Source: Bradyrhizobium sp. Ash2021 (GTDB lineage Bacteria > Pseudomonadota > Alphaproteobacteria > Rhizobiales > Xanthobacteraceae). From it: a DNA stretch of 64,000 bases. The stretch covers positions 930,001 to 994,000 of the forward strand of contig NZ_CP100604.1 in NCBI RefSeq assembly GCF_031202265.1, written 5' to 3'. The translations under genes and the position numbers were made by a program. This document shows positions 44,105 through 51,992 of the stretch, piece after piece. The first letter of the stretch is position 1, and each line of letters opens with the position of its first letter. A model generated the notes under the pieces. The model saw only the letters and a program-made list of their open reading frames with translations, did not search any database and had not been told where the DNA came from.

Positions 44105-44989
44105 TCATTGTCGCTGACAGATGATAAATTGCCTCAGCGTCCGCGCGCTGATCGACGTGCCGGGTACCCCGGCGGTCCCGGCGCCGGCGAAACTCCCGAC
44201 CCCGCTCGCGCCGGGCGCCGCGCACGCCGGATTGCTTGCGGTCGTCGCGGGTGAAGTCGTCGGTGAGACAGTGGGCATCGTTGGTACCACCGAACTCGGC
44301 CCCACGGTGCCCACGATGGGCAATACGCTTGGCACCGGTACCGGCGGTGTGGAACCGACGCCAAGATTGCCAATCTCGAAAGATCCCAACGGAATTCCGG
44401 TTCGAGCGCCGCCGCCTGGCACGGCTGGCGACGTTGAGGTTGGCATGGACGATGAAGCAATGCTGCTTGAGCCGGAGCCGCACATTCCCGACGTTCCCGA
44501 CGTGTCCAGCGTTCCTGACGATATCGGCATTTCCAACGTCTCCGAGGTTGCCGACGAGGTTGATGTTCCCGAATTTGCGGTGGTGCCCGAATTTGCGGCG
44601 GTGGCAGGCGCCGCACTTCCGGTTGCCGTTCCGCCGCCGTCGTAGGTCGCAGTCGATCCGTACATTCCCGATGACGATGTTCCCACGGTCGAACATGTCG
44701 TGCCGTTGCTTGTGATTGCGCCGCTGGTTGGTATTGCAATTGTGCCCGTCACGCCGCCTGTCGGAGCCGGACTGACTCCGGGTGATGTCACTTCGGTGGC
44801 GCCCAGCGGGATTCCGGTCGTGCCGACCAATCCATTGGAGCCCATACCAAGCGGAGAGGTGGCTCCCAGCGAAGGCACAGCCGTGAGCGGATCGAGCGGA
44901 TCTTCGACCTGGGCGAATGCAGGGTCGGCGCACAACAGGCACCAAGCTGTTAAGAGCGGAAGAAGCGCAGCAATCGCCGACAATTTCAT
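44105..44989 (-). CDS. Exported Ser/Thr/Gly/Pro-rich low-complexity protein (STR3)
   Basis: The 294-residue protein starts MKLSAIAALLPLLTAWCLLC with cleavage near FAQ-VED. Two copies of a (G)IPLG-x-x-E-(I/V) motif are seen: TGIPLGATEVTSPGVSP (about residues 60-77) and TGIPLGSFEIGNLGVGS (about 195-212). TYDGGGTATGS and MCGSGSSSIASSSMPTSTSP match STR2. A GGATAG site precedes the ATG. First gene of the second RND operon; a weak CTRAA box lies 200 bp upstream. Frames on the opposite strand are mirror artefacts of the repetitive composition. Confidence 0.75.
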   Translation of the reverse strand: MKLSAIAALLPLLTAWCLLCADPAFAQVEDPLDPLTAVPSLGATSPLGMGSNGLVGTTGIPLGATEVTSPGVSPAPTGGVTGTIAIPTSGAITSNGTTCSTVGTSSSGMYGSTATYDGGGTATGSAAPATAANSGTTANSGTSTSSATSETLEMPISSGTLDTSGTSGMCGSGSSSIASSSMPTSTSPAVPGGGARTGIPLGSFEIGNLGVGSTPPVPVPSVLPIVGTVGPSSVVPTMPTVSPTTSPATTASNPACAAPGASGVGSFAGAGTAGVPGTSISARTLRQFIICQRQ

Positions 44990-45190
44990 TGGCACTATCC
45001 TTTGGAAGCCCGCGTCGCTGCAGCGGGAGCGACCACCCGGAGCGAGTTCTTGTGACATCGGTCAATCCTGGCCCGTTCGGTGTCAGCGTTGGCACGTCGA
45101 GGAATGGCAGATCTGCTTGTTATGCTATGCCCGGTTTTAAACGGCTTCGGACAGTCTCACGGTTGAAAGTGGCCGGTCCCTCGCAACTCC

Positions 45191-45212
45191 TCAAGTAAAT
45201 ACGAGTTTATTC
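45191..45212 (-). promoter_or_regulatory. Weak CTRAA-like box O, upstream of second RND operon
   Basis: On the minus strand GAATAAA-N5-ATTTACTTGA matches 13-14 of 22 positions of the best box. A CACTTT hexamer lies 20 bp further. It is 200 bp upstream of STR3. The match is weaker than the others, so its membership is uncertain. Confidence 0.35.
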
Positions 45213-45332
45213 TCTGGCTTCGATCCAGCCGCAGTTGGTCGCGTATCCAGATTGAATGACTCGGAGTCGAATTCAGCGTGCTGAAATCACCGATGTGAAG
45301 AATTGGAGCGCGGACCGCTGCCGCTCTCGGAA

Positions 45333-45354
45333 ACCTAAAACATTGTTTAATTGA
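45333..45354 (+). promoter_or_regulatory. CTRAA box G, upstream of the FdhF/YdeP-like gene
   Basis: ACCTAAA-N5-GTTTAATTGA in the plus direction, 104 bp before the start at 45458. The centre (ACATTG) is nearly that of box I at 50043. A -10 candidate at the standard distance (GATGTC) is poor. The 468-bp gap 44990-45457 contains only this box, box O and leader sequence. Confidence 0.6.
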
Positions 45355-45457
45355 GCGGACCTTGTTCGCGCCCGATGTCCACAAACGTCTCTGATGCAAA
45401 ACCTCTATTCCGGGAAGTATCTCCCGGCCAAACATCACCGCGACGATGGAGTGCACA

Positions 45458-47794
45458 ATGAGCGAAGACGATGTCGTAGGCGTTGGCGACTATCAGGGCG
45501 CCGCAGCGGGATGGGGCGCTCTGAAAGCGGTCGCGGATGCCGTTCGCGGTCAGATGGATATCGTAAAGGAGACCCGCGGTCTCCTCAGCATGAACCAGCC
45601 GCATGGGTTCGATTGCCCAGGCTGCGCCTGGCCCGATCCGAAACATACCTCCTCGTTTGAGTTCTGCGAGAACGGCGCCAAAGCCGTCGCATGGGAAGCG
45701 ACCGCCAAACGGACGACCCCGGAATTCTTTGCCGCACACACGGTCAATGAGCTCTGGAAATGGTTGGACTTCGATCTGGAGAATGAGGGCCGCCTCACGC
45801 ATCCGATGGTCTATGACCAGCCGACCGACCGATACCTCCCGATTTCGTGGGACGAGGCGCTGGCAAAGATCGGCGCCGCGCTCCGTGCGTTGCCGCACCC
45901 CGATATGGCGGAGTTTTATACGTCCGGCAGGGCGTCCAATGAGGCGGCTTTTCTCTATCAGCTGTTCGCGCGGGAATACGGAACCAACAACTTTCCCGAT
46001 TGCTCGAACATGTGTCACGAGGCGACAAGCGTCGGCCTGCCCGAGTCGATAGGTGTTGGCAAGGGAACGGTGACCCTGGAGGATTTCGATCACTGCGACG
46101 CACTCTTTTGCATCGGCCATAATCCCGGGACCAATCACCCTCGCATGCTGACGACCCTGCGTGAGGTCTCAAAGCGGGGAGTGCCGATTATTGTCTTCAA
46201 CCCACTGCGCGAGCGCGGCCTGGAGCGGTTCACGTCACCGCAGCACCCCGTCGAGATGCTGACGCTGAACTCGACGCCGATTGCCTCGACCTACTATCTG
46301 GTGAAAGTCGGTGGCGATATCGCGGTGTTGAAAGGAATCATGAAGACGCTGTTGGCGCTCGATGCGAAAAACCTTGCCGATGGCGGTCCAGGTGTTCTCG
46401 ATCGTGACTTCATCAAGAATCATACCACCGGAATTGACGAACTGCTGGCTGATCTCGACGCGACCTCGTGGGACGCGATTGAGGAGGCCTCGGGTCTGTC
46501 GCGTTCAGATATCGAGTCCGTCGGCAATATTTACGCCAGGGCGGAGCGGGTCATTATCAATTACGGTATGGGCATCACCCAGCATCGGCACGGCACAGGC
46601 AATGTACAGCAGATCGCCAACCTGTTGATGCTCCGCGGTAATATCGGACGCAAGGGCGCCGGCATTTCTCCGCTGCGCGGTCACTCTAATGTGCAGGGGG
46701 ACCGCACGGTCGGCGTTACCGAGAGCCCGAATGACGGACTCCTGGACGGAATAGCCCGCGTGTTCGGATTCGACCCGCCACGCAACAAGGGCCACAATGC
46801 GATCGAAGCTGTCGAGGCGATCCGGGATGGACGCTCGAAGGCGTTGGTCTGTCTTGGCGGCAATCTTGCAGTTGCAATGTCCGATCCGGAAGTCACGTTC
46901 AATGCGATGAGGAACCTTGATCTCGCAGTGCATATTGCCACCAAGCTCAATCGCACCCATCTGCTGCTCGCGAAACAATCCTTCATTCTTCCCTGTCTGG
47001 GACGCACCGAGATTGATGTTCAGGCGAGCGGCCGCCAGTCGGTCACTGTGGAAGATTCAATGTCCATGGTCCACGCGTCACGCGGCGGACTGAAGCCGGC
47101 GTCCGAGCATCTCAGGTCGGAACCCGAAATCATCGCCGGGATGGCGTTGGCTACATTACCAGAAACCCGGGTCGGATGGGCGGACCTGGTTTCCGATTAC
47201 GGAAAGATTCGCGATTGCATCGAGGCGGTCTTCCCGGAGTTCGCCAACTTCAATGCTCGCATCAAGCGGCCGGGCGGATTTCGACTGTATGTTGCTGCAT
47301 CGGAACGAGAGTGGCTGACACCGACGAAGAGGGCAAATTTCTTCGTTTATCCCGGTCTCGATGAGGATCCGCGTGTCGCAGATCCAGAAGCTCTGACGCT
47401 TACGACGATCAGAAGTCACGATCAATACAACACGACGATCTACGGCCTAAATGACCGTTATCGCGGCATTACCGGGCGCCGCGACGTCGTGTTCGTCAAT
47501 GAGCGGGACCTCGCCAGCCGCGGCTTGAAGCACGGAGACCTCGTCGATATCAGCGTCGTGTCCGATGTGGGATCGGCATCAGGCGAGCGCGCTATGCGCA
47601 ACCTGACGGCGGTCGCCTACAATATCGCGCAGGGCTCGATCGCGGCCTATTATCCGGAGGCGAATGTCCTGGTTGCGCTCGATCGTTACGACGCCAAATC
47701 CGGAACCCCTTCCTACAAGTCGACGCCGGTTCTGCTCCATGCTTCGTCAAACCATGGGGTGTTGCGCCGATGGTTTCAGACCGCCGATGGATAG
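45458..47794 (+). CDS. FdhF/YdeP family molybdopterin oxidoreductase (formate-dehydrogenase-like)
   Basis: The 778-residue enzyme has the family opening SMNQPHGFDCPGCAWPD (Cys53, Cys56) and FCENGAKA (Cys70), which may bind an Fe-S cluster, then CSNMCHEATS (Cys186 possible Mo ligand), GHNPGTNHPRML, GMGITQHRHGTGNVQQIANL and RGNIGRKGAG. This family includes E. coli YdeP and a formate dehydrogenase (FDH4) of methylotrophs; formate oxidation is therefore likely but not certain. ATG 45458 has GGAG 6 nt upstream; an ATG 4 codons earlier is possible. fdhD, needed for sulfuration of such enzymes, is 2.4 kb away and also has a CTRAA box. Confidence 0.85.
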   Translation: MSEDDVVGVGDYQGAAAGWGALKAVADAVRGQMDIVKETRGLLSMNQPHGFDCPGCAWPDPKHTSSFEFCENGAKAVAWEATAKRTTPEFFAAHTVNELWKWLDFDLENEGRLTHPMVYDQPTDRYLPISWDEALAKIGAALRALPHPDMAEFYTSGRASNEAAFLYQLFAREYGTNNFPDCSNMCHEATSVGLPESIGVGKGTVTLEDFDHCDALFCIGHNPGTNHPRMLTTLREVSKRGVPIIVFNPLRERGLERFTSPQHPVEMLTLNSTPIASTYYLVKVGGDIAVLKGIMKTLLALDAKNLADGGPGVLDRDFIKNHTTGIDELLADLDATSWDAIEEASGLSRSDIESVGNIYARAERVIINYGMGITQHRHGTGNVQQIANLLMLRGNIGRKGAGISPLRGHSNVQGDRTVGVTESPNDGLLDGIARVFGFDPPRNKGHNAIEAVEAIRDGRSKALVCLGGNLAVAMSDPEVTFNAMRNLDLAVHIATKLNRTHLLLAKQSFILPCLGRTEIDVQASGRQSVTVEDSMSMVHASRGGLKPASEHLRSEPEIIAGMALATLPETRVGWADLVSDYGKIRDCIEAVFPEFANFNARIKRPGGFRLYVAASEREWLTPTKRANFFVYPGLDEDPRVADPEALTLTTIRSHDQYNTTIYGLNDRYRGITGRRDVVFVNERDLASRGLKHGDLVDISVVSDVGSASGERAMRNLTAVAYNIAQGSIAAYYPEANVLVALDRYDAKSGTPSYKSTPVLLHASSNHGVLRRWFQTADG

Positions 47795-47974
47795 AGCCGA
47801 AAATGGATGGTGAATTCTGCAAAGCCATCCGCCAGGAAACGCCGGCGAGCGCAGGAATGGAGGCAGGTGGATGATGTCCACGTCGCATGAAGCACTATAC
47901 GTGGAGTTTATGCGGGCCGATCCACGGCCCGATAATCTAAAGTCTTGAACGCGATCGGCTGATGGGCACTTGGT

Positions 47975-48907
47975 TTAGGTGCCCAAAGCCTCCTGCATCG
48001 CCGCCGGCGCATGTACGGTGAGGTTCCTGGCCGCTTTTCGTACTTTCTCGAACGCGCGCGCCTCGATTTGCCGGATCCGTTCGCGCGATACGTTGAATTG
48101 TGCCGCAAGCTCTTCGAGCGTCAGTGGTTGGTCGACCAGATGTCGCGCCTCGAAGATGCGACGTTCGCGGTCGTCCAGTACCTCGATCGCGGCGACCAGT
48201 GCCTTATGCTGACGTTCTTTTTCGTCCTGTTCGACAACGATGGCTTCCGGCGAGGGGGACTGATCAACGAGATAGTCCTGCCATTCGCCGGTTTCACCGT
48301 CCTCATGAAGCGGCGCATTGATGGACTTGTCGCCGCCAAGGCGCCGATTCATGTCGACGACATCGCGCTCCGCGACGTCGAGGCTCGTTGCAATCAGAGA
48401 GACCTGATCGGGGTGCAGGTCGCCACTTTCGAATGCGGCGATCTTGCCTTTTGCCGAGCGCAGTTTGAAAAATAGTTTCTTCTGGCTCATGGTCGTGCCG
48501 ATTTTCACAAGTGACCACGAACGCAGGATGTAATCCTGGATGGAAGCCCTGATCCACCAGATCGCATAGGTGGAGAAGCGAAAGCCCTTTTCCGGTTCAA
48601 AGCGATTGACTGCCTGCATCAGGCCGACGTTGCCTTCGGAGATGATTTCCGAAACGGGAAGACCGTAGCCGCGGTAGCCCATGGCGACTTTGGCGGCGAG
48701 ACGCAGATGACTTGTGACGAGCTGATTCGCGGCATCACGGTCGCCGTGCTCGCGCCAGCGTTTGGCGAGCCTGTACTCCTGGTCTCTTTCGAGCATCTCG
48801 AAGCGCCGGATGTCGTAGAGATAACCTTTGCCGCGTCCATTTCCGGCAAACGCTGGTGCGAGCCGTGTTCGAGTTGCGAGGCCCGCGAATTGTCCTTCAA
48901 TGCCCAT
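47975..48907 (-). CDS. rpoH: RpoH-type (sigma-32) RNA polymerase sigma factor
   Basis: The 310-residue sigma factor contains region 2 (LVTSHLRLAAKVAMGYRGYG, GFRFSTYAIWWIRASIQDYI), the RpoH-box signature QKKLFFKLR, and region 4 (LTLEELAAQFNVSRERIRQI). It directs polymerase to heat-shock-type promoters. Bradyrhizobium-group genomes carry several rpoH copies under different controls; this looks like an accessory one. MGIEGQF (48907) with GGAG 8 nt upstream is preferred over an ATG 12 codons earlier. Two overlapping CTRAA boxes lie upstream, so the factor would relay the box signal to further promoters. Confidence 0.88.
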   Translation of the reverse strand: MGIEGQFAGLATRTRLAPAFAGNGRGKGYLYDIRRFEMLERDQEYRLAKRWREHGDRDAANQLVTSHLRLAAKVAMGYRGYGLPVSEIISEGNVGLMQAVNRFEPEKGFRFSTYAIWWIRASIQDYILRSWSLVKIGTTMSQKKLFFKLRSAKGKIAAFESGDLHPDQVSLIATSLDVAERDVVDMNRRLGGDKSINAPLHEDGETGEWQDYLVDQSPSPEAIVVEQDEKERQHKALVAAIEVLDDRERRIFEARHLVDQPLTLEELAAQFNVSRERIRQIEARAFEKVRKAARNLTVHAPAAMQEALGT

Positions 48908-48966
48908 TTCAGTCACTCCGCCGTGAAAGTTAGCTTCCGCCATCTGAAACTTGAGCGGATCACTGA

Positions 48967-49032
48967 ATGATAGGCAAAGCGCGCGGGGGAGCCATTAAAA
49001 TGAGATTTAGGACATTAAATTCGAATTCACGT
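48967..49032 (-). promoter_or_regulatory. Tandem CTRAA boxes H1/H2 with -10 element
   Basis: H1 (49012-48991, TCCTAAA-N5-TTTTAATGGC) and H2 (49032-49011, ACGTGAA-N5-ATTTAATGTC) follow each other with a 20-bp period, two helical turns, on the minus strand. TATCAT (48972-48967) lies 19 bp after H1. The sigma-factor start is at 48907. It is the only promoter with two copies. Confidence 0.65.
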
Positions 49033-49311
49033 ACGCGGCTCGTTGTATGCGGCGGCCTGGCGCTTCTTGTTCGCTATTAAATAGCTACGTTGACATCATC
49101 AACGACAATGCCTGTGAAGCCGATCGAACCTCGTGCCGCCGAGCTCGCCGCTTCGGCGGCATCACGCTCGAATGGCGAAGGTTCGAGACTGCTATTCTTG
49201 TAAGTTGGGCCCACCCGGTAGACGTGGCGATCTGCTGTTCGCCAATTCTCCAGGTGAGTCCGTTAAGGCAGCGAAAGCCGCGCGCTCGCGACTTCCGGAT
49301 CGACCGACCAC

Positions 49312-49668
49312 TCAGTAGGTGCAGGTATACGGCCAGGTGCTCGACGTGTAATTCGGGTTATACGGGCAATCGAGGCCGTAGTTGTAGTAGCCGCCGACGA
49401 AATGACGCCGTCCAGCGCCAAAGTGATCGTGGTCCATGTGGGCAATGTGACCGGCGCCAAAGCCACCGACGTGGCCTCCGCCAAGACCTCCGATGTGACC
49501 ACCGCCAAATCCACCCATGTGACCTCCACCAAAACCGCCCATGTGGCCTCCGCCAAAGCCACCCATGTGGCCGCCGCCGCCGCCGCCTCCGCGAGCCTGT
49601 GCACCCGTGGCAACAAGGCTGCCGGCAAGCAGTGCGCTTGCCAAAATCATCATCGCTCGTCCTCGCAT
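49312..49668 (-). CDS. Exported Gly/His-rich repeat protein
   Basis: The 118-residue protein has a signal peptide (MRGRAMMILASALLAGSLVA, cleavage after AQA) followed by six octads of the type GGGH(M/I/V)GGF, an HMDHDHFGAGRRHF cluster and a Tyr/Asn/Cys-rich tail (GLDCPYNP ... WPYTCTY). The His density suggests metal binding in the periplasm; the repeat and Tyr tail also resemble small surface-layer or biofilm proteins. The repeats are 24 bp at DNA level. A frame on the other strand mirrors the repeat. Confidence 0.7.
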   Translation of the reverse strand: MRGRAMMILASALLAGSLVATGAQARGGGGGGGHMGGFGGGHMGGFGGGHMGGFGGGHIGGLGGGHVGGFGAGHIAHMDHDHFGAGRRHFVGGYYNYGLDCPYNPNYTSSTWPYTCTY

Positions 49669-49777
49669 AACATTCTCCATTTCGATGGGCGGACTTTCCG
49701 CCACAGGGCGTTGTCAGACGTTGGCGCGGTTCAGCAAAGTAAACGCCAACGTCGCGATGGACTGGATATGGGAATTG

Positions 49778-49978
49778 CTATTCTTCCCCCCTACTAAATT
49801 CTCTTTCAATCAACCAATGAATGCCCGCCTCACGAGAGCCAGGCAGGCGCGCCCGCGTATTGATCGAGTGTTGCTGCAGGCAGGCCGAGATTTCAGCCCT
49901 CGCAAAAAAAGACGGCGCGCACCCGCCTTGTTGAGGGGGCATGAAGCGCGGCGCGCGCCGTCCAGTCGACAGCCGCAT
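49778..49978 (-). CDS. Candidate small Arg-rich protein under box I
   Basis: A 66-residue frame starts at 49978 with CGAGG 7 nt upstream, exactly 65 bp beyond CTRAA box I, the same distance seen for confirmed genes. The translation (MRLSTGRRAPRFMPPQQGGC ...) has no recognisable domain or signal peptide and its composition is weak for a real protein. It is listed because the promoter geometry points to it; a noncoding transcript is equally possible. Confidence 0.25.
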   Translation of the reverse strand: MRLSTGRRAPRFMPPQQGGCAPSFFARAEISACLQQHSINTRARLPGSREAGIHWLIEREFSRGEE

Positions 49979-50017
49979 AATATCGCCTCGGGGGACAGGC
50001 GTGGCTGTTCTGAACGT

Positions 50018-50064
50018 GATCTACGCTTGCAGTGCTCATCGCGCCATTAAACAATGTTTCAGAA
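50018..50064 (-). promoter_or_regulatory. CTRAA box I with -10 element
   Basis: Minus-strand box (50064-50043) TTCTGAA-N5-GTTTAATGGC, with TAGATC (50023-50018) 19-20 bp on. It reads away from fdhD. The next secure minus-strand gene is the Gly/His-rich protein (start 49668); the candidate frame at 49978 is closer. Confidence 0.6.
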
Positions 50065-50141
50065 TCGATCCGCGTTGGTTCTGGTGACAGGTCCTGGAAC
50101 TGACCGTCGTTCTCCCTCTCGCTGTTGAATGAATGTCCGAA

Positions 50142-50163
50142 AGCTAAACCCGTTTTTAGTTGA
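50142..50163 (+). promoter_or_regulatory. CTRAA box J, upstream of fdhD
   Basis: AGCTAAA-N5-TTTTAGTTGA on the plus strand, 80 bp before the fdhD ATG at 50243. Together with box I, 80 bp away and opposite, it forms a divergent pair. The -10 at the standard distance is poor; TACTAC lies about 6 bp further. Confidence 0.6.
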
Positions 50164-50242
50164 GAAGGCTGCGTCAGGCAGCGACTGTACTACTTGGCGG
50201 GCTCTTGCTTCCCGGCGCGGCACGCCCTGAATGGAGCAACGC

Positions 50243-51052
50243 ATGATGGAACCTGCCCGAGTCGTTCCTCGCCGGATTTGGCGAGATGGCAGTCCGAGCG
50301 TCGGCAATCGTTCGGTTCCGGAAGAGACCGCGGTGGCGCTGACATATAATGGCGGGACCTATGCCGTCATGATGACGACGCCGCAGGATTTGGAGGATTT
50401 TGCGGTCGGCTTCAACCTCAGCGAAGGCGTCATCAGCGCTTCCAAGGATGTCGATTCGCTAAACATCATGTCTCTCGAAGATGGTATCGAACTGCGGATG
50501 TGGCTCAGCAAACCGAGGGCCGATCGCCTGCAGGAACGACGGCGGCACATCGCGGGGCCGACAGGGTGCGGATTGTGCGGCATAGAATCAGTCGCGGAAG
50601 CAATGCGTCCCGCGGCTGTTGTCGGGCGCGGCCCGCAATTTTCGCCCGAACAGGTCATGGCGGCCATGCAGGGCCTGTCATCGCGTCAAAAGCTCAACAT
50701 CGAGACGCGCGCAGTACATGCAGCTGCGTTCTGGAATGCCACGAGTGGTATTGTTGCGTTGCGCGAGGACGTTGGCCGCCATAATGCGCTCGACAAGCTG
50801 TCGGGTGCGCTGGCGCGTGCGTCTATTGTGGCGAGCGAGGGGATCATTCTTCTCACCAGCCGGGTGTCAGTGGAGATGGTGCAGAAGAGCGCTGCGATAG
50901 GTGCGCCCGTGATGGTGTCGGTGTCGGCACCAACCGCGCTGGCTGTTCGCATGGCGGACGCAGCGGGTATTACACTCGCCGCCATCGCACGCGCGGACGG
51001 ATTCGAAGTGTTTACGCATCCTGGTCGAATTTCAGATGAGCCATTGCGGTAA
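50243..51052 (+). CDS. fdhD: Formate dehydrogenase accessory sulfurtransferase
   Basis: FdhD carries sulfur from a desulfurase to the bis-MGD cofactor of formate dehydrogenases. The 269-residue protein has the two-Cys loop TGCGLCGIES (Cys109, Cys112), the N-terminal EETAVALTYNGGTYAVMM strand pair, TPQDLEDFAVGF and the C-terminal REDVGRHNALDKLSGAL and LTSRVSVEMVQKSA. GGAG 6 nt upstream favours ATG 50243; ATG 50231 is also in frame. It supports the FdhF/YdeP-like enzyme at 45458. Confidence 0.93.
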   Translation: MMEPARVVPRRIWRDGSPSVGNRSVPEETAVALTYNGGTYAVMMTTPQDLEDFAVGFNLSEGVISASKDVDSLNIMSLEDGIELRMWLSKPRADRLQERRRHIAGPTGCGLCGIESVAEAMRPAAVVGRGPQFSPEQVMAAMQGLSSRQKLNIETRAVHAAAFWNATSGIVALREDVGRHNALDKLSGALARASIVASEGIILLTSRVSVEMVQKSAAIGAPVMVSVSAPTALAVRMADAAGITLAAIARADGFEVFTHPGRISDEPLR

Positions 51053-51054
51053 TA

Positions 51055-51115
51055 ACGCGATAGTGACCTCTGCATGGATGGGGATGGTGTGCTCCAGCGC
51101 TCTCTCTCGGAGAGA
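51055..51115 (+). promoter_or_regulatory. Duplicated upstream region, copy 1 (ACGCGATAGTGA ... dyad)
   Basis: The 12-mer ACGCGATAGTGA (51055-51066) is followed 48 bp from its start by an inverted repeat TCTCTC-G-GAGAGA (51103-51115). The same arrangement at the same spacing occurs at 51535-51598 before the next small gene, so it is likely a shared regulatory region of the two small exported proteins. Confidence 0.5.
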
Positions 51116-51201
51116 ACGCGATCCGTCGAACGGCCGGATCATCGATCATACGAGCAGTTGTGTGTTGAAACCATAATGCCCACCGTTCCAGGGAGTCCAA
51201 G

Positions 51202-51477
51202 ATGCGAAAGCTCGTCGTTGCGACCATGGTATTCATTCGGGCCGGGATCTCTGCCAGTTATGCACGCGGCGGCATGCACGGCTTGATGGCCCCTGCGAAT
51301 CCAGCCGTGCCACCGTCACTGACACCAGATCCTCGTCTCATCGGGACCGCGCCTCTTCCGCCCCATCACCAGCCAACATCGGCCGACGTTTCCTCGCTTC
51401 CGAGTGCGATGCTCAAACTTGACCCTGAAGACGCTTCCGTGGATCGGACGATTGGAAACATCTGTCGAGGTTGTTGA
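51202..51477 (+). CDS. Small exported Pro-rich protein
   Basis: The 91-residue protein starts MRKLVVATMVFIRAGISASY with likely cleavage near YARG, and has a Pro/His/Ser-rich mature part (APLPPHHQPTSADV) and a C-terminal CRGC. GGGAG precedes the ATG. It is preceded by the duplicated region at 51055 and followed by a second short exported protein with a similar start (MRK...). No family recognised. Confidence 0.6.
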   Translation: MRKLVVATMVFIRAGISASYARGGMHGLMAPANPAVPPSLTPDPRLIGTAPLPPHHQPTSADVSSLPSAMLKLDPEDASVDRTIGNICRGC

Positions 51478-51534
51478 GTACAAGTGATCCCCATTGCCGG
51501 CCGATTGGAATGAAAAATCTGTGAACGAGGAATG

Positions 51535-51598
51535 ACGCGATAGTGAACTCATTTATTCGGCGAGGGCATCGTCCGACACCATCTCTATCCGGATAGAG
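51535..51598 (+). promoter_or_regulatory. Duplicated upstream region, copy 2 (ACGCGATAGTGA ... dyad)
   Basis: ACGCGATAGTGA at 51535-51546 and the perfect palindrome CTCTATCC-GGATAGAG at 51583-51598, 48 bp apart as in copy 1. The gene start at 51668 lies 122 bp after the 12-mer (136 bp in copy 1). Confidence 0.5.
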
Positions 51599-51667
51599 GC
51601 GCGCCGCCGTTGCAGTTGTTCGTGCCGGGGCGCTAGTGCCTTCGGAGACCATATACGGGAGACTACA

Positions 51668-51895
51668 ATGCGAAAGGCGGCTCTATCCATTCTTGCCACC
51701 TTGCTGATTGTCGGGTCGACAATCCAGATAGCCGCAGCCGCCGGGCGTTACACCCACAAATCGGATCGCGCGCGGGCGGCTGCAAGCCAGCAGTTCCGCA
51801 ACGCCAATGACTCCATGGCTTCGCCATCCGCGCAGCAGCAGGACTGGTCCGACTACAGTGAGGGACATGTGATCTCGGCGCCTGCCGGTCAGTGA
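51668..51895 (+). CDS. Small exported protein
   Basis: The 75-residue protein has signal peptide MRKAALSILATLLIVGSTIQ (cleavage after AAA) and a polar mature chain with Arg/Ser/Gln (SDRARAAASQQFRNANDSMA) ending DYSEGHVISAPAGQ. GGGAGA lies upstream of the ATG and a strong terminator follows. Its upstream region is a copy of that of the preceding small gene. Confidence 0.65.
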   Translation: MRKAALSILATLLIVGSTIQIAAAAGRYTHKSDRARAAASQQFRNANDSMASPSAQQQDWSDYSEGHVISAPAGQ

Positions 51896-51915
51896 TGCCG
51901 ATCTCACCAAACACG

Positions 51916-51943
51916 AAAAGCCCCGACCAGGTCGGGGCTTTTT
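51916..51943 (+). terminator. Rho-independent terminator
   Basis: AAAAGCCCCGAC pairs with GTCGGGGCTTTT across a CAG loop and runs into a T-tract, 20 bp after the stop codon of the 51668-51895 gene. It also works in the opposite direction (A-tract on the left), which would suit the convergent gene at 51993. Confidence 0.9.
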
Positions 51944-51992
51944 GTGACGTGACAACGCCACGAGAGTATTGTCCCTTGCGGTCGTACGGGCA

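Noticed and set aside
44121..44645. Pro/Val/Asp-rich plus-strand frame
   Set aside because: Mirror artefact of STR3 on the opposite strand, caused by high GC and repeats.
49435..49600. CRISPR-like array of short repeats
   Set aside because: The 24-bp repeats are in-frame codons of the Gly/His octads; there are no spacers and no cas genes.
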